Shown in pieces: positions 52,624 through 61,487 of a stretch of 64,000 nt of DNA. The position numbers were made by a program, and so were the translations under genes. This stretch comes from Aquabacterium humicola (lineage in GTDB: Bacteria; Pseudomonadota; Gammaproteobacteria; Burkholderiales; Burkholderiaceae_C), in the NCBI RefSeq assembly GCF_030167915.1, contig NZ_JARGNB010000001.1, positions 124,001 through 188,000 on the forward strand, read 5' to 3'. The notes under the pieces are model-generated. The model ran no database searches, was not told the DNA's origin, and worked only from the letters and a program-made list of their open reading frames with translations. Numbering within the stretch: position 1 is the stretch's first letter; each line of letters opens with the position of its first letter.

Positions 52624-53444
52624 CCGCCTTCGAGTCGGTGCAGGGTATTGAACTGCCGCATCGATTGTTCGTGCAGCCGCGCAGCGCGACCCGATTGCTG
52701 CAGCTCGGCGAAGGCACGCATCAATGCGGCGACGAGGCGCTCATCGCTGTCGGGGCCGGTGGCGGCCCACAGCGGCATCGACAGCTCGTCGATGCGCAGC
52801 ACCGGCTCGAAGTCGGCGGGCCGCAGGCCCTGTTCGGCGGCGCGGTAGGTGAAGCTGATCGACGGGTGCGCGAAGTAGTCGATGCGGCCGGCGCGCGACT
52901 TCAGGAAGTTCAGGTTGTTGCGCGCGACGGTGTCGATCACCGAATTGTCCGGCGCCGTGCCCAACCCCTGGCGCAGCAGCCACTCGTGGAAATTGCTGCG
53001 CAGCTGCGCGCCGAAGCGCAGGCCGTGGCCGCGCAGCGCGTCGAACGAGGCCGGCAACGGCTCGGACGAGCGCAGCCGGTACAGCCACAGCTCGTAGGGC
53101 GCGATCGGAGCGATCCAGCGCAGCCGCTGCTCGCGCTCGGGCGTGCGCGCGATCGACAGCACCAGCGTGTCGGGCTGCGATGCGGCCATCATCAATGCGC
53201 GCTGCAGTGGCACGAACTGCAGCGCAGCCACCTCCAGCGGCAGCTGCGCGCCCGCCAGCGCCAGTGCGGCGACAGCCAGGTCGTGCGCTGTGCCGTGCGG
53301 CTGGCCCTGCGCATCGGCGTACTGCAGCGGCGGAAAGGCTTCGGCGACCAGGTGCACCTTCAGCGGCGCGGCGCGTGCAGACTGCGCCGCAGCCGCGCCG
53401 CCCAGCAGCGCGAGGGGTCCGGCCAGCAGCAGGCGTCGTTTCAT
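52620..53444 (-). CDS. periplasmic solute-binding protein, family 3 type
   Basis: 274 residues. Signal peptide (MKRRLLLAGPLALLGG, cleavage near AARA-AP) and a bilobal binding-protein pattern (VHLVAEAFPPLQYAD at the start, LRFGAQLRSNFHEW in the second lobe). No ABC transporter genes are attached; such orphans often feed sensor systems. It is transcribed with the TetR gene through a 4-nt overlap, an unusual pairing. Confidence 0.82.
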   Translation of the reverse strand: MKRRLLLAGPLALLGGAAAAQSARAAPLKVHLVAEAFPPLQYADAQGQPHGTAHDLAVAALALAGAQLPLEVAALQFVPLQRALMMAASQPDTLVLSIARTPEREQRLRWIAPIAPYELWLYRLRSSEPLPASFDALRGHGLRFGAQLRSNFHEWLLRQGLGTAPDNSVIDTVARNNLNFLKSRAGRIDYFAHPSISFTYRAAEQGLRPADFEPVLRIDELSMPLWAATGPDSDERLVAALMRAFAELQQSGRAARLHEQSMRQFNTLHRLEGG

Positions 53445-53489
53445 GGGGCAGGCGTCTTCGCAGACATTGGATCACAGGGGGTGGCCCGC

Positions 53490-53519
53490 TTGACATGCCC
53501 CCGGTCGCAGGTTGATGAT
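53490..53519 (+). promoter_or_regulatory. sigma-70 promoter of the di-metal hydrolase gene
   Basis: Consensus-perfect -35 TTGACA (53490-53495), 18-nt spacer, -10 GATGAT (53514-53519, four of six). Transcription would begin near 53526, immediately at the adjoining operator. Confidence 0.65.
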
Positions 53520-53526
53520 GAACCCT

Positions 53527-53544
53527 TGGTACTGAACGGTACCA
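53527..53544. promoter_or_regulatory. candidate TetR operator
   Basis: TGGTAC-TGAACG-GTACCA, a perfect 6-6-6 inverted repeat centred about 10 bp after the predicted start of transcription and 24 nt before the ATG at 53568. A TetR gene lies on the other side of the divergent region, so repression by it is the simplest reading. Confidence 0.62.
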
Positions 53545-53567
53545 CTGTTGCCGCCGAGGACAAGCCG

Positions 53568-54386
53568 ATGACCGACCTGGTGGTGCGCCGCCTGCTGATC
53601 GACCTGGAAGCCCCGCTGCCGCGCCACTGGAACGGCGGCGACGCCTTCCGCACCGCGTTCTTCAACGCGCTGTCGATGAGCTTCCCGAGCGGCGAGCAGT
53701 TCTTCATCGACTCGGTGCGTGCCGGCATCCAGGCCCTGCCGCCGGACCGCCGCACGGCGTTCGAGGCCGAGGCGCGCGGCTTCATCGGGCAGGAAGCGAC
53801 GCACCGCCGCATCCACGCGCTGTTCAACAACCACCTCGCGCGCCAGGGTCTCGTGAACCACTGGGAGCCGCGCGCGCTGGCCCGCATGCGCGAGATGGCC
53901 AACGCCGAGGTGCGAACCCACCTGGCGGTCACCGCGGCCACCGAGCATTTCACCGCGATCCTCGCCGAGTACCTGCTGACGATCGACGCGCCGCTGGCCG
54001 GCGCCGAGGAGCGGCTGCAGACCCTGTGGCGCTGGCATGCCAGCGAGGAGTCGGAGCATCGCAGCACCGCGTTCGACCTCTACCGTGCGCTCGAGGGCAA
54101 CGAGTACTGGCGCGTGCGCATCTTCCGCATCGTGACCTGGATCTTCATCACCGACGCGCTGCGCCAGACGATGCACAACCTGTGGCGCGACGGCACCTGG
54201 TGGAAGCCGTCGACCTGGGCCGGCGGCCTGCGGTTGCTGTTCGGGCGCGATGGCCTGGTGCGCCGCCTGCGCACGCCGTGGAAGGCCTACCTGCGCGAGG
54301 ACTTCCACCCGTCGCAGCAGGACGACCGGCCGGCGCACGACTGGCTGCGGGCCAACGCGCACGCCTGGCGGCCGGTCGGCGGCTGA
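53568..54386 (+). CDS. predicted metal-dependent hydrolase (PF10118-type, di-metal helical bundle)
   Basis: 272 residues. Carboxylate/histidine pairs spaced as in ferritin-like di-iron proteins: Glu43 (SGEQFF), Glu76-x-x-His79 (GQEATHRRIH), Glu-His in ATEHFTAI, and Glu-x-x-His in SEESEHRSTAF. Proteins of this family are annotated as predicted metal-dependent hydrolases and are often controlled by a neighbouring TetR regulator. Function unknown; a lipid or xenobiotic substrate is possible. Own promoter and operator lie directly upstream. Confidence 0.85.
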   Translation: MTDLVVRRLLIDLEAPLPRHWNGGDAFRTAFFNALSMSFPSGEQFFIDSVRAGIQALPPDRRTAFEAEARGFIGQEATHRRIHALFNNHLARQGLVNHWEPRALARMREMANAEVRTHLAVTAATEHFTAILAEYLLTIDAPLAGAEERLQTLWRWHASEESEHRSTAFDLYRALEGNEYWRVRIFRIVTWIFITDALRQTMHNLWRDGTWWKPSTWAGGLRLLFGRDGLVRRLRTPWKAYLREDFHPSQQDDRPAHDWLRANAHAWRPVGG

Positions 54387-54393
54387 GCCCGGC

Positions 54394-55173
54394 TCAGGCG
54401 TCGTCCCGCCCGTCGTCCCGGGCGGCGTCTCGATGGCTGTCGCGGCCGAGCAGGCGTTCGCGCTGGCGCGCCGAGCGCGCAAAGTACGCGTCATCGAGCA
54501 GCAGGCCGGCGATCACCAGATCGCAGCGCTCGCCGCTGCCGGGCAGGCGCAGGTAGCCGCGCAGCAGGCCTTCGCGCTCGAAGCCGAACTTCTGCGCGAT
54601 GCGCTGGGCCTCGACGTTCTGCGGGTAGAAGTGCGCGCTGAGCCGTTCGAGCTTCAGCGGGCCCGCGGCGAAGCCGATCGCCAGGTGCGCCGCCTCGGGC
54701 GCCAGCCAGCGGCTGGCCTGCGGCAGCACGCCGATCAGGAACTCGGCGCGGCGGTGGCTGAACGAGATGTCGACCAGGCTGACGAAGCCGGCGGGGCCGG
54801 CGGCGTCGTGGATCGTCCAGTGGATCGCGCGGCTGTCGGCGATCAGCGCGCGCTGCTCGCCGGCCAGCAGGGCGCGCAGCGCGTCGTCGCCGGCCGGCAG
54901 CGGTGCGGCCAGGCGGTTGAATCGCGCCATGAAGTCGCCGTCGGCCCAGCAGCGCCGCACGAACGCCGCGTCGTCAGGGCCGCGGCGCTCGAGGCGCGCG
55001 CGCGGGCCCGCGAGCGGCTGCCACCAGACCGGCGCATGCTGCCACGCCAGCCGGCGCAGCGCCTCGTCCTGCGGCTGCTCGCGCAGCGCGCCGCCCAGCA
55101 CGGCGCGCGCTTCGTCGAGCCGGCCTCGGGCGCGCAGGGTGGCGAGCTCGGCCGCGACGCTGGCGCTGTTCAC
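54394..55173 (-). CDS. GNAT-family N-acetyltransferase
   Basis: 259 residues. About 60 N-terminal helical residues (TPR-like) precede a RimJ/RimL-type GNAT domain (FVSLVDISFSHRRAEFLIGV, NVEAQRIAQKFGFEREGLLRGYL). The GTG start overlaps the stop of the RTX-like gene (GTGA), so the two are translationally coupled. This may mean the RTX-like protein or its maturation is the substrate, but nothing in the sequence proves it. Converges with the di-metal hydrolase gene, 7 nt apart. Confidence 0.83.
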   Translation of the reverse strand: MNSASVAAELATLRARGRLDEARAVLGGALREQPQDEALRRLAWQHAPVWWQPLAGPRARLERRGPDDAAFVRRCWADGDFMARFNRLAAPLPAGDDALRALLAGEQRALIADSRAIHWTIHDAAGPAGFVSLVDISFSHRRAEFLIGVLPQASRWLAPEAAHLAIGFAAGPLKLERLSAHFYPQNVEAQRIAQKFGFEREGLLRGYLRLPGSGERCDLVIAGLLLDDAYFARSARQRERLLGRDSHRDAARDDGRDDA

Positions 55174-55805
55174 GCCAGGATCGTTGCCGAGTGCGTGAAG
55201 GCGTGGTCGAGCGCGAGCCCGACCAGCTCGACGCCGCTGCCGCTTGCATCGGCAAACGCCGCGGCATCGGCCGGTGCGGGGCCGGCGAAGGCCGTGGTGG
55301 TCACGTAGCCGAACGCGACGTCGTCGATGAATCCGATGTCACCGGGCGTCGTCACGCCGATGAAGACGATGATGTCTTCGCCGGGGCCCTCCGGCTGCTG
55401 CTGCGGCAGCGGGTAGCCGTCGACCCGCTGCCATTCGGCCGCGTCGTCGCCGGCTTCCCGCATCAGCCCGTTGAGGCCGTCGAGCGCGATCGTCGTGTCG
55501 CCGAACTGCAGCTGCTCGATGCTGGCCAGGTGGTGCGTGTGGCCACCCGTGCGATCGGTGATCACCACCTGCCAGGTGCCCGGATCGAAGTCGATCAGGT
55601 AGTCCGAGAGGTCCCCGTCGAAGACCGCGGTGTCCTGGCCCTTGCCGCCGTACAGCGTCTCGTTGCCGCTGCCGGCGTGCAGCACGTCGTCGCCGTCGAG
55701 GGCCGGATCCACCGGCGACGGCGTCACCGGTGGCGGGTCCGCGGGCGGCGTTGGGTCGCCGCCCTTGCTTCCATACAGACCGGGGGTGGTGGACGTGCTG
55801 CTCAT
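55170..55805 (-). CDS. small RTX-type calcium-binding protein, probably secreted
   Basis: 211 residues, strongly acidic, no signal peptide. Pro-rich N terminus (PTPPADPPPVTPSPVDP), then RTX-like turns (DGDDVLHAGSGNETLYGG, GGKGQDTAVF) and a strand region typical of the beta-roll flank (SIEQLQFGDTTIAL). Such proteins usually leave by type I secretion; no exporter is nearby. The start at 55805 has GAGAGGA upstream; an in-frame ATG at 55838 does not. Confidence 0.75.
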   Translation of the reverse strand: MSSTSTTPGLYGSKGGDPTPPADPPPVTPSPVDPALDGDDVLHAGSGNETLYGGKGQDTAVFDGDLSDYLIDFDPGTWQVVITDRTGGHTHHLASIEQLQFGDTTIALDGLNGLMREAGDDAAEWQRVDGYPLPQQQPEGPGEDIIVFIGVTTPGDIGFIDDVAFGYVTTTAFAGPAPADAAAFADASGSGVELVGLALDHAFTHSATILA

Positions 55806-55918
55806 CGGGGGTCCTCTCTGCGTTGTGGTGGACGGCATTGTGGGAACCCGGCCGCGCAGGCACGGTGATGGCCGTCACACGGGACGCGGCAAGTTGTGAC
55901 CGGAGATGACGCCCGCGT

Positions 55919-55933
55919 CCTATCGGCGATAGG
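55919..55933. terminator. hairpin between the hybrid kinase and RTX genes
   Basis: CCTATC-GGC-GATAGG, a perfect 6-bp stem with a triloop, 27 nt after the kinase stop (minus strand). Could terminate the kinase mRNA or be an operator in front of the RTX gene; there is no T tract. Confidence 0.35.
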
Positions 55934-55959
55934 GTGCGGAAGTGGGCCGGACCCTGTCG

Positions 55960-57753
55960 TTAAACCCAGGCCTCGAGCAGCTCGCGCAGCTGCGCGTGCG
56001 TGTACGGCTTCGTCAGGTAGCCGTCCATGCCGGCGGCGAGCGCGCGGTGCGCATCCTCGGCCAGCGCGTTGGCCGTCAGGGCCAGCACGGGCAGCCGCTG
56101 CAGGCCGAGTCGGGCCTCGCGTTCGCGCAGGCGCCGCGTCGCGTCGTAGCCGTCGAGCACCGGCATCTGGCAGTCCATCAGCACGATGTCGACGCGTTCG
56201 GTCTCCAGCAGTTCCAGCGCCACGGCGCCGTTGTCGGCATGCACCACCGCCAGGCCCATCGCCTGCAGCATTTCCTGCGCGATCAGCCGGTTCACGGGGT
56301 TGTCCTCGGCCAGCAGCACCGTGCCCTGCAGCGGCATCTCGGGCGGCGCGCCGTCGAGCCCGCCGTGGACCGAATCGGCCATCGACAGCGCCGCGTGGTC
56401 GTCATCCGCCGCCGGCGGGGCTGCCGGCAGCGCCAGCGTGAAGCGGAACGCCGACCCTTCGCCCGGCATGCTGTGCACGCGGATGTGGCCGCCCATCTCC
56501 TGCACGATGCGCTGGCTGATCGACAGGCCGAGGCCGGTACCGCCATGGCGGCTGCGCGTGCCGTCGACCTGGTAGAAGGGATCGAACAGGCGGTCGATGC
56601 GGTCCGGCGCGATGCCGATGCCGCTGTCGCTGACCTCGAAGCCGATGCCGCGCGGGCGCACCAGCACCCGCAGCTCGACGCGGCCATGCTCGGTGAACTT
56701 GATCGCGTTGCCGATCAGGTTCGACAGCACCTGCTTCAGCCGCTGGCCGTCGGCGACCACCCGGTCGGGCACGCCATCGCCGAGCCGCAGCTCGAGCTGC
56801 AGCCCGCGCTTCTCGGCATTCGGCCGGAACAGCGCGACCACCGACACCAGCAGCGCATGCAGCGACATCGGCGCGGGCTTCAGCGTGAACTTGCCGGCGT
56901 CCATCTTCGACTGGTCGAGCAGGTCGTTGAGCAGCGCCATCAGCGTCGCGCCCGACGACGACGCGATGCGCGCCAGCCGCCGCTGGCGCGGGTTCAGGCT
57001 CGAGCGGTGCAGCAGCTCCAGCGCGCCGAGCACGCCGTTCATCGGCGTGCGGATCTCGTGGCTCATCGTCGCCAGGAACTCGGTCTTCGCGCGGCTGGCC
57101 GACTCGGCCGCGTCCTTTGCGCGTTGGAGGCGCGCATTGCTGATGTCGACCTCGAGGCGATGGCGGATCGAGCGCAGCGCGACGTCGCGGTAGTTGCGCG
57201 CGGCCCGGTACAGCGCGGCGCCGTAGATCGCCGCCAGCAGCGCCAGCGGGATCGAGCGCACCGACTCGACGCCGAGGCTGACGACGATCAGCGCGCCGAT
57301 CTGCGGCAGCACCAGCAGCGAGAACGCGCGCCCGGCCAGCGACATGAACAGCGCCGCCAGCGATACCGAGCCGGCGACGATCATCACCATCAGCGTCGCC
57401 GGCGCGCCGTGCAGCCAGGGGTAGACGGCGATCACCGCGAGCGACCACAGCAGCCCGGAAGCGAGCGCGTTGAGCTCGAGCTCGGCGGTCGCGCGCGCCA
57501 CCCGTTCCGGGGTCAGCGCGGCTTCGTCGCCGGTGTTGTCCCGATAACGGCGGGTCAGCGAGAAGCGCCACAGCCCGATCAGCGGCCCGAAGCCGGCGAG
57601 CACCGCGACCCAGGTCTGGCTGACGTCGATCGCCAGGTACAGCAGGTACAGCGCGGCGGCGAACTGGCCCGGCACGCTGTGCGCCGCGCCCTGCAGCGAC
57701 AGCCGCAGCAGCTCGCGCTGGGCCTGGGCGGCGGGCGAGGGCGGGTCGGTCAT
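55960..57753 (-). CDS. hybrid sensor histidine kinase/response regulator
   Basis: 597 residues. Membrane part with about six hydrophobic helices (30-185), no PAS domain, then HisKA with His232 (MSHEIRTPMNG), HATPase_c (NLIGNAIKFTEHG, GTGLGLSI), and a C-terminal receiver with phospho-acceptor Asp527 (LMDCQMPVLDGYDA). No DNA-binding output. It follows rlhA by 31 nt on the same strand. The signal is probably sensed in or through the membrane. Confidence 0.92.
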   Translation of the reverse strand: MTDPPSPAAQAQRELLRLSLQGAAHSVPGQFAAALYLLYLAIDVSQTWVAVLAGFGPLIGLWRFSLTRRYRDNTGDEAALTPERVARATAELELNALASGLLWSLAVIAVYPWLHGAPATLMVMIVAGSVSLAALFMSLAGRAFSLLVLPQIGALIVVSLGVESVRSIPLALLAAIYGAALYRAARNYRDVALRSIRHRLEVDISNARLQRAKDAAESASRAKTEFLATMSHEIRTPMNGVLGALELLHRSSLNPRQRRLARIASSSGATLMALLNDLLDQSKMDAGKFTLKPAPMSLHALLVSVVALFRPNAEKRGLQLELRLGDGVPDRVVADGQRLKQVLSNLIGNAIKFTEHGRVELRVLVRPRGIGFEVSDSGIGIAPDRIDRLFDPFYQVDGTRSRHGGTGLGLSISQRIVQEMGGHIRVHSMPGEGSAFRFTLALPAAPPAADDDHAALSMADSVHGGLDGAPPEMPLQGTVLLAEDNPVNRLIAQEMLQAMGLAVVHADNGAVALELLETERVDIVLMDCQMPVLDGYDATRRLREREARLGLQRLPVLALTANALAEDAHRALAAGMDGYLTKPYTHAQLRELLEAWV

Positions 57754-57784
57754 CGCGCGTTCGCCGCCGGTGCGTCGGCCGGGA

Positions 57785-59794
57785 CTAGCCTTGCGTGACG
57801 CGGCCGCCCGCGGGCCGGGTGCGGTAGACCTTTACCGGCACGGCGGCGGCCTGCTGCAGCACGTTGCGCTTGATGCGGCCGACGACGTGCATCTCGCAGG
57901 GCTTGCAGTCGAAGCGCAGGGTCAGCGTCTCGTCGCCGTGGCGGATCGTCATCGGCTCGGCGCGCACCGTGCCCTGCACGCCGGTCACGCCCTTGGCCTG
58001 CTTCGGGCACAGGCTCAGCGAGTAGCGCACGCAGTGCTTGGTGATCATCAGGCTGACGTCGCCGAGCGCCTCGTGGCTCTCGTAGGCGGCCTCGATCACC
58101 TTGACGCCGTGGCGGGCGTAGAAGTCGCGCGCCTTGTGGTTGTAGACGTTCGCCAGGTAGCTCAGCGTGTCGTCGGGGAAGGGCACCGGCGGCTCGACCG
58201 CGCGCGCCGGCTGCAGCCGTTCGCGCGCCGCCTCGCGCGCCGCTTCGAGCGCGGCCACCGCGTCGCGGCGCAGCGCGTTGACGGCCGAGGCCGGCAGGAA
58301 CCAGGGCCGGGCGAGCGCCAGCTCGACGTCGCGCGGCGAGAAGAGGGTGTTGCCCAGCTTGCCCAGGTGCTCGCGCAGCTGCGCCTGGGCCCGTTCGGGT
58401 TGCTGGGCCGCCTGGAAGGCGTGCTCAAGCGTCGCCTGGCCGACGTGGCCGTCTTCGTCGGTCAGCGTCAGCAGCAGGCCGTCGTCCGTCTCGTCCAGGC
58501 GCAGGTCGACGGCGATGCGGCGCTCGGACGACTTGCGGTCCATCTGCCGGTCCCAGGCGGCATCGCGGTTGCGGTACAGCGCCCGGCCGCGCTTCAGGTC
58601 CTTCAGCTCCGAGGTGCTTTCGTTCGGGAAGACGCGCCACTGGCCGCGCGCTTCGTCGAGCGGCCGCGCGACGTTGACCTGCACGCCACACAGTTCCTGC
58701 TGCAGGTCCCACCAGGTCAGGCCGTCGCCGTTGTTCGGCGCATCGGCGCCCTCGGCCAGCTGCAGGTCGATGTGGTCGGCGCCGACCTTGATCACCTCGC
58801 CCAGCGGCAGCCCGGCATGCTTGGGCGTGTCGAAGGCGCCGATGTCTTCCTTGCGGCCGGTGACGAAGTAGTCGGTCGCCTGGCGGTTGAAGTTGCGCTC
58901 GGGGTCGGGCGTGAAGAGGAAGGTGGTGCGGCCGGACGACGCGCGTGTGAACGAGGCGCCGCCTGCGGCGGCGGGCGCGCCATCGCCTTCCATCAGTGCA
59001 TCGAACAGCTGCCGGTAGTGCGCGGTGACGTTCTTGACGTAGCCGAGGTCCTTGTAGCGGCCCTCGATCTTGAAGCTGCGGATGCCGGCGTCGACCAGGG
59101 CGCGCAGGTTCGCGCTCTGGTTGTTGTCCTTCAGGCTCAGCACGTGCTTGTCGTGCGCGACGATGCGGCCGGCGGTGTCGGTCACCGTGTACGGCAGCCG
59201 GCATTCCTGCGAGCAGTTGCCGCGGTTCGCGCTGCGGCCGGTGTGCGCGTGGCTGATGAAGCACTGGCCGGAGTAGGCCACGCACAGCGCGCCGTGGATG
59301 AAGAACTCCAGCGTCGCCTGCTGCACCTGGGCGCGGATGGCCTCGATCTGCGGGATCGTCAGCTCGCGCGCCAGCACCATCTGCGCGAAGCCCACGTCCT
59401 GCAGGAAACGCGCCTTCTCGGGCGTGCGGATGTCGGTCTGCGTGCTGGCGTGCAGCTGGATCGGCGGCAGGTCGAGCTCGAGCAGGCCCATGTCCTGCAC
59501 GATCAGCGCGTCGGCGCCGGCCTCGTGCAGCTGCCAGGCCAGGCGGCGCGCGGGCTCCAGTTCGTCGTCGCGCAGGATGGTGTTCAGCGTGACGAAGATC
59601 TTCGCGTGGTAGCGGTGCGCATGGCGCGCCAGCCGCTCGATGTCGGCGAGCGTATTGCCGGCATTGACGCGGGCACCGAAGTCGGGGCCGCCGATGTAGA
59701 CGGCATCCGCGCCGTGGTCGATCGCCGCGATGCCGATGTCGGCATCGCGCGCGGGGGAGAGCAGTTCGAGAGCTTGGCGCGGGGCAGGAGGCAT
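57785..59794 (-). CDS. rlhA: 23S rRNA 5-hydroxycytidine C2501 synthase, peptidase U32 family
   Basis: 669 residues. U32 domain with the family cysteines Cys171, Cys178, Cys194 and Cys198 (HGALCVAYSGQC, RGNCSQEC), and a long C-terminal region ending with further cysteines (FDCKPCEMHVVGR). The length matches E. coli RlhA (YdcP, about 650) rather than TrhP (YegQ, about 450). RlhA hydroxylates C2501 of 23S rRNA using iron and prephenate-derived chemistry. GGAGGG 5 nt before the ATG and a TAGAAT hexamer upstream give a short leader. Confidence 0.87.
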   Translation of the reverse strand: MPPAPRQALELLSPARDADIGIAAIDHGADAVYIGGPDFGARVNAGNTLADIERLARHAHRYHAKIFVTLNTILRDDELEPARRLAWQLHEAGADALIVQDMGLLELDLPPIQLHASTQTDIRTPEKARFLQDVGFAQMVLARELTIPQIEAIRAQVQQATLEFFIHGALCVAYSGQCFISHAHTGRSANRGNCSQECRLPYTVTDTAGRIVAHDKHVLSLKDNNQSANLRALVDAGIRSFKIEGRYKDLGYVKNVTAHYRQLFDALMEGDGAPAAAGGASFTRASSGRTTFLFTPDPERNFNRQATDYFVTGRKEDIGAFDTPKHAGLPLGEVIKVGADHIDLQLAEGADAPNNGDGLTWWDLQQELCGVQVNVARPLDEARGQWRVFPNESTSELKDLKRGRALYRNRDAAWDRQMDRKSSERRIAVDLRLDETDDGLLLTLTDEDGHVGQATLEHAFQAAQQPERAQAQLREHLGKLGNTLFSPRDVELALARPWFLPASAVNALRRDAVAALEAAREAARERLQPARAVEPPVPFPDDTLSYLANVYNHKARDFYARHGVKVIEAAYESHEALGDVSLMITKHCVRYSLSLCPKQAKGVTGVQGTVRAEPMTIRHGDETLTLRFDCKPCEMHVVGRIKRNVLQQAAAVPVKVYRTRPAGGRVTQG

Positions 59795-59818
59795 GCAGCC
59801 CTCCGTGGGTAACCCGCG

Positions 59819-59824
59819 ATTCTA
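59819..59824 (-). promoter_or_regulatory. candidate -10 element of rlhA
   Basis: Minus-strand TAGAAT (five of six to consensus) 24 nt before the rlhA ATG. No -35 match at 17 nt. Confidence 0.4.
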
Positions 59825-59883
59825 GGCGGGCAGCCCCTGAGCGGCGGCGGCACGGGTATTCGGCGCGCCGGCCGCCGCGAGGC

Positions 59884-60510
59884 TCAGGCCTTCGGCGCTG
59901 CCAGCAGGCGCGCCGAGGCCGCGTCGAACGAGGCCTTCAGCTCGGCATAGCTGCGGTTCACCGGGAACTGCGGGAACTGCGCGACGATGGTCTCGGGCGG
60001 GTGGATGAAGAAGCCGGCATCGGCGGCGCCCAGCATGCCGGTGTCGTTGTACGAATCGCCGGCCGCCATCACCTGGAAGTTCAGCCCCTTCAGGGCCTCG
60101 ACGGCGCGGCGCTTCTGGTCGGGCTGGCGAAGTTGATAGTCGCGCACGAAGCCCGCGTCGTCGACCACCAGCTTGTGGCAGAAGAGCGTCGGCCGCCCGA
60201 GCTGGCGGATCAGCGGGTCGGCGAACTCGTAGAAGGTGTCCGACAGGATGATCACCTGGAAGCGGCTGCGCAGCTCGTCGAGGAAGTCCTTCGCGCCGTC
60301 CATCGGCGCCATGCCGCCGATCACGCCCTGGATGTCGGCCAGCTTCAGGCCGTGCTGCTCGAGCAGGCCGATGCGGTAACGCATCAGCTTGTCGTAGTCG
60401 GGCTCCTCGCGCGTCGTGCGGCGGAACTCGGCGATGCCGGTGCGTTCGGCGAACGCGATCCAGATCTCGGGAATCAGCACGCCTTCGAGGTCGAGGCAGA
60501 TCACTTGCAT
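59884..60510 (-). CDS. thrH: bifunctional phosphoserine phosphatase/homoserine phosphotransferase
   Basis: 208 residues of the HAD superfamily. The nucleophile motif is CLDLEGVLIP (Asp7, with Glu at the second position), the ThrH variant of DxDGT; GDSYNDTGML supplies the distal acidic pair. ThrH of Pseudomonas is of this length and dephosphorylates phosphoserine or transfers phosphate to homoserine. The start at 60510 places the motif at the N terminus as in the family. Divergent from the solute-binding/hybrid kinase pair. Confidence 0.9.
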   Translation of the reverse strand: MQVICLDLEGVLIPEIWIAFAERTGIAEFRRTTREEPDYDKLMRYRIGLLEQHGLKLADIQGVIGGMAPMDGAKDFLDELRSRFQVIILSDTFYEFADPLIRQLGRPTLFCHKLVVDDAGFVRDYQLRQPDQKRRAVEALKGLNFQVMAAGDSYNDTGMLGAADAGFFIHPPETIVAQFPQFPVNRSYAELKASFDAASARLLAAPKA

Positions 60511-60611
60511 GGCAGGAAAACTCCGGGGGAAGACGACAGCGTGACGGGCAGCGCGGGGGGCCTCGGGCGGGCTTCGGGGTGGGTGCGGACCGGCCCCCGC
60601 GAAGGCCGCGA

Positions 60612-60617
60612 ATCGTA
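60612..60617 (-). promoter_or_regulatory. candidate -10 element of thrH
   Basis: Minus-strand TACGAT about 100 nt before the ATG, in the 230-nt divergent region. Upstream match to -35 is poor. Confidence 0.25.
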
Positions 60618-60740
60618 CCGCAGCGACTGCGGCGCACCCCGGGCAAGTCCGCGTGGCGCCGTGCTGGACAGCGCGGGGCCGGCGCGGTTCAATGCGCGCT
60701 ACCGGGAGAGCGAACGACTCAGCCTGCACGGGAGCGTGCG

Positions 60741-61487
60741 ATGGTCAGCAAGTGGGGCCGGTGGGCGGCGTGGGCGCTGGTGGTGGCGTTGCTGTCGCCG
60801 CCGGTCGCCGCGCAGGAACGGGTGGCGGTCGATTCGCAGAACGCGCCGTTCATGTACGCCGACGGCGAGCGCGCGGCGGGGCTCTATCCGGCGCTGCTGC
60901 AGGCCGGCTTCGACCGCATCGGCGTGCCGGTGCGCATCGAGGCGCTGCCGTGGTCGCGTGCGCTGGCGGCGCTGGAGCAGGCGGAAATCGGCGTCGGCGG
61001 CATCTACAAGAACAGCGAACGCGTGCAGAAATACGACTACAGCGCCCCGATCTTCGTCGAGAAGCTGGTGCTCTACGTGCGCCGCGACAAGCCGCGGGCG
61101 TTCGCGGGCGTGCCCGACCTCGCGGGGCTGCGCATCGGCGTGATCCGCGGCTGGAGCTACGGCGACGCCTTCGACGCCGCGCGCCGCGGCGGCCACCTGC
61201 AGGCCGAGGAAGTGGCCAGCGACGCGCAGAACTTCAGCAAGCTGGAGCAGAAGCGGCTCGATGCGATCGTCGCGGTCGAACAGGCCGGCACGGCGCAGCT
61301 GGCCAGCGGGCAGTACCCGTCGGTGATCGCGCTGCCGACGCCGCTGGCCGTCAATCCGACGCACCTGGCGTTCAACAAGTCCGCCAACAAGCGTGCGCTG
61401 CTCCAGCGCTTCGACCGCGCGCTCGACGCGATGCGCCGTTCGGGCGAGCATGACCGGCTGGTCGAACGAGCGCTGCTCAGACACTGA
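60741..61487 (+). CDS. periplasmic solute-binding protein, family 3 type, paired with a hybrid kinase
   Basis: 248 residues. Signal peptide (cleavage near VAAQ-ER) and a family 3 binding pattern (NAPFMYADGERAAGLYPALL, LPWSRALAALE, LRIGVIRGWSYGD). No ABC permease follows. Instead its stop shares one base with the start of a hybrid histidine kinase gene (TGATG), so it probably presents a ligand to that kinase. Start chosen at 60741, preceded by GGGAGCG. Confidence 0.87.
   Translation: MVSKWGRWAAWALVVALLSPPVAAQERVAVDSQNAPFMYADGERAAGLYPALLQAGFDRIGVPVRIEALPWSRALAALEQAEIGVGGIYKNSERVQKYDYSAPIFVEKLVLYVRRDKPRAFAGVPDLAGLRIGVIRGWSYGDAFDAARRGGHLQAEEVASDAQNFSKLEQKRLDAIVAVEQAGTAQLASGQYPSVIALPTPLAVNPTHLAFNKSANKRALLQRFDRALDAMRRSGEHDRLVERALLRH

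Noticed and set aside
55874-55900. GTCACA...TGTGAC inverted repeat upstream of the RTX-like gene
   Set aside because: Six-base arms with 15-nt separation are expected by chance often enough, and the orientation does not match known sites; not listed as a feature.
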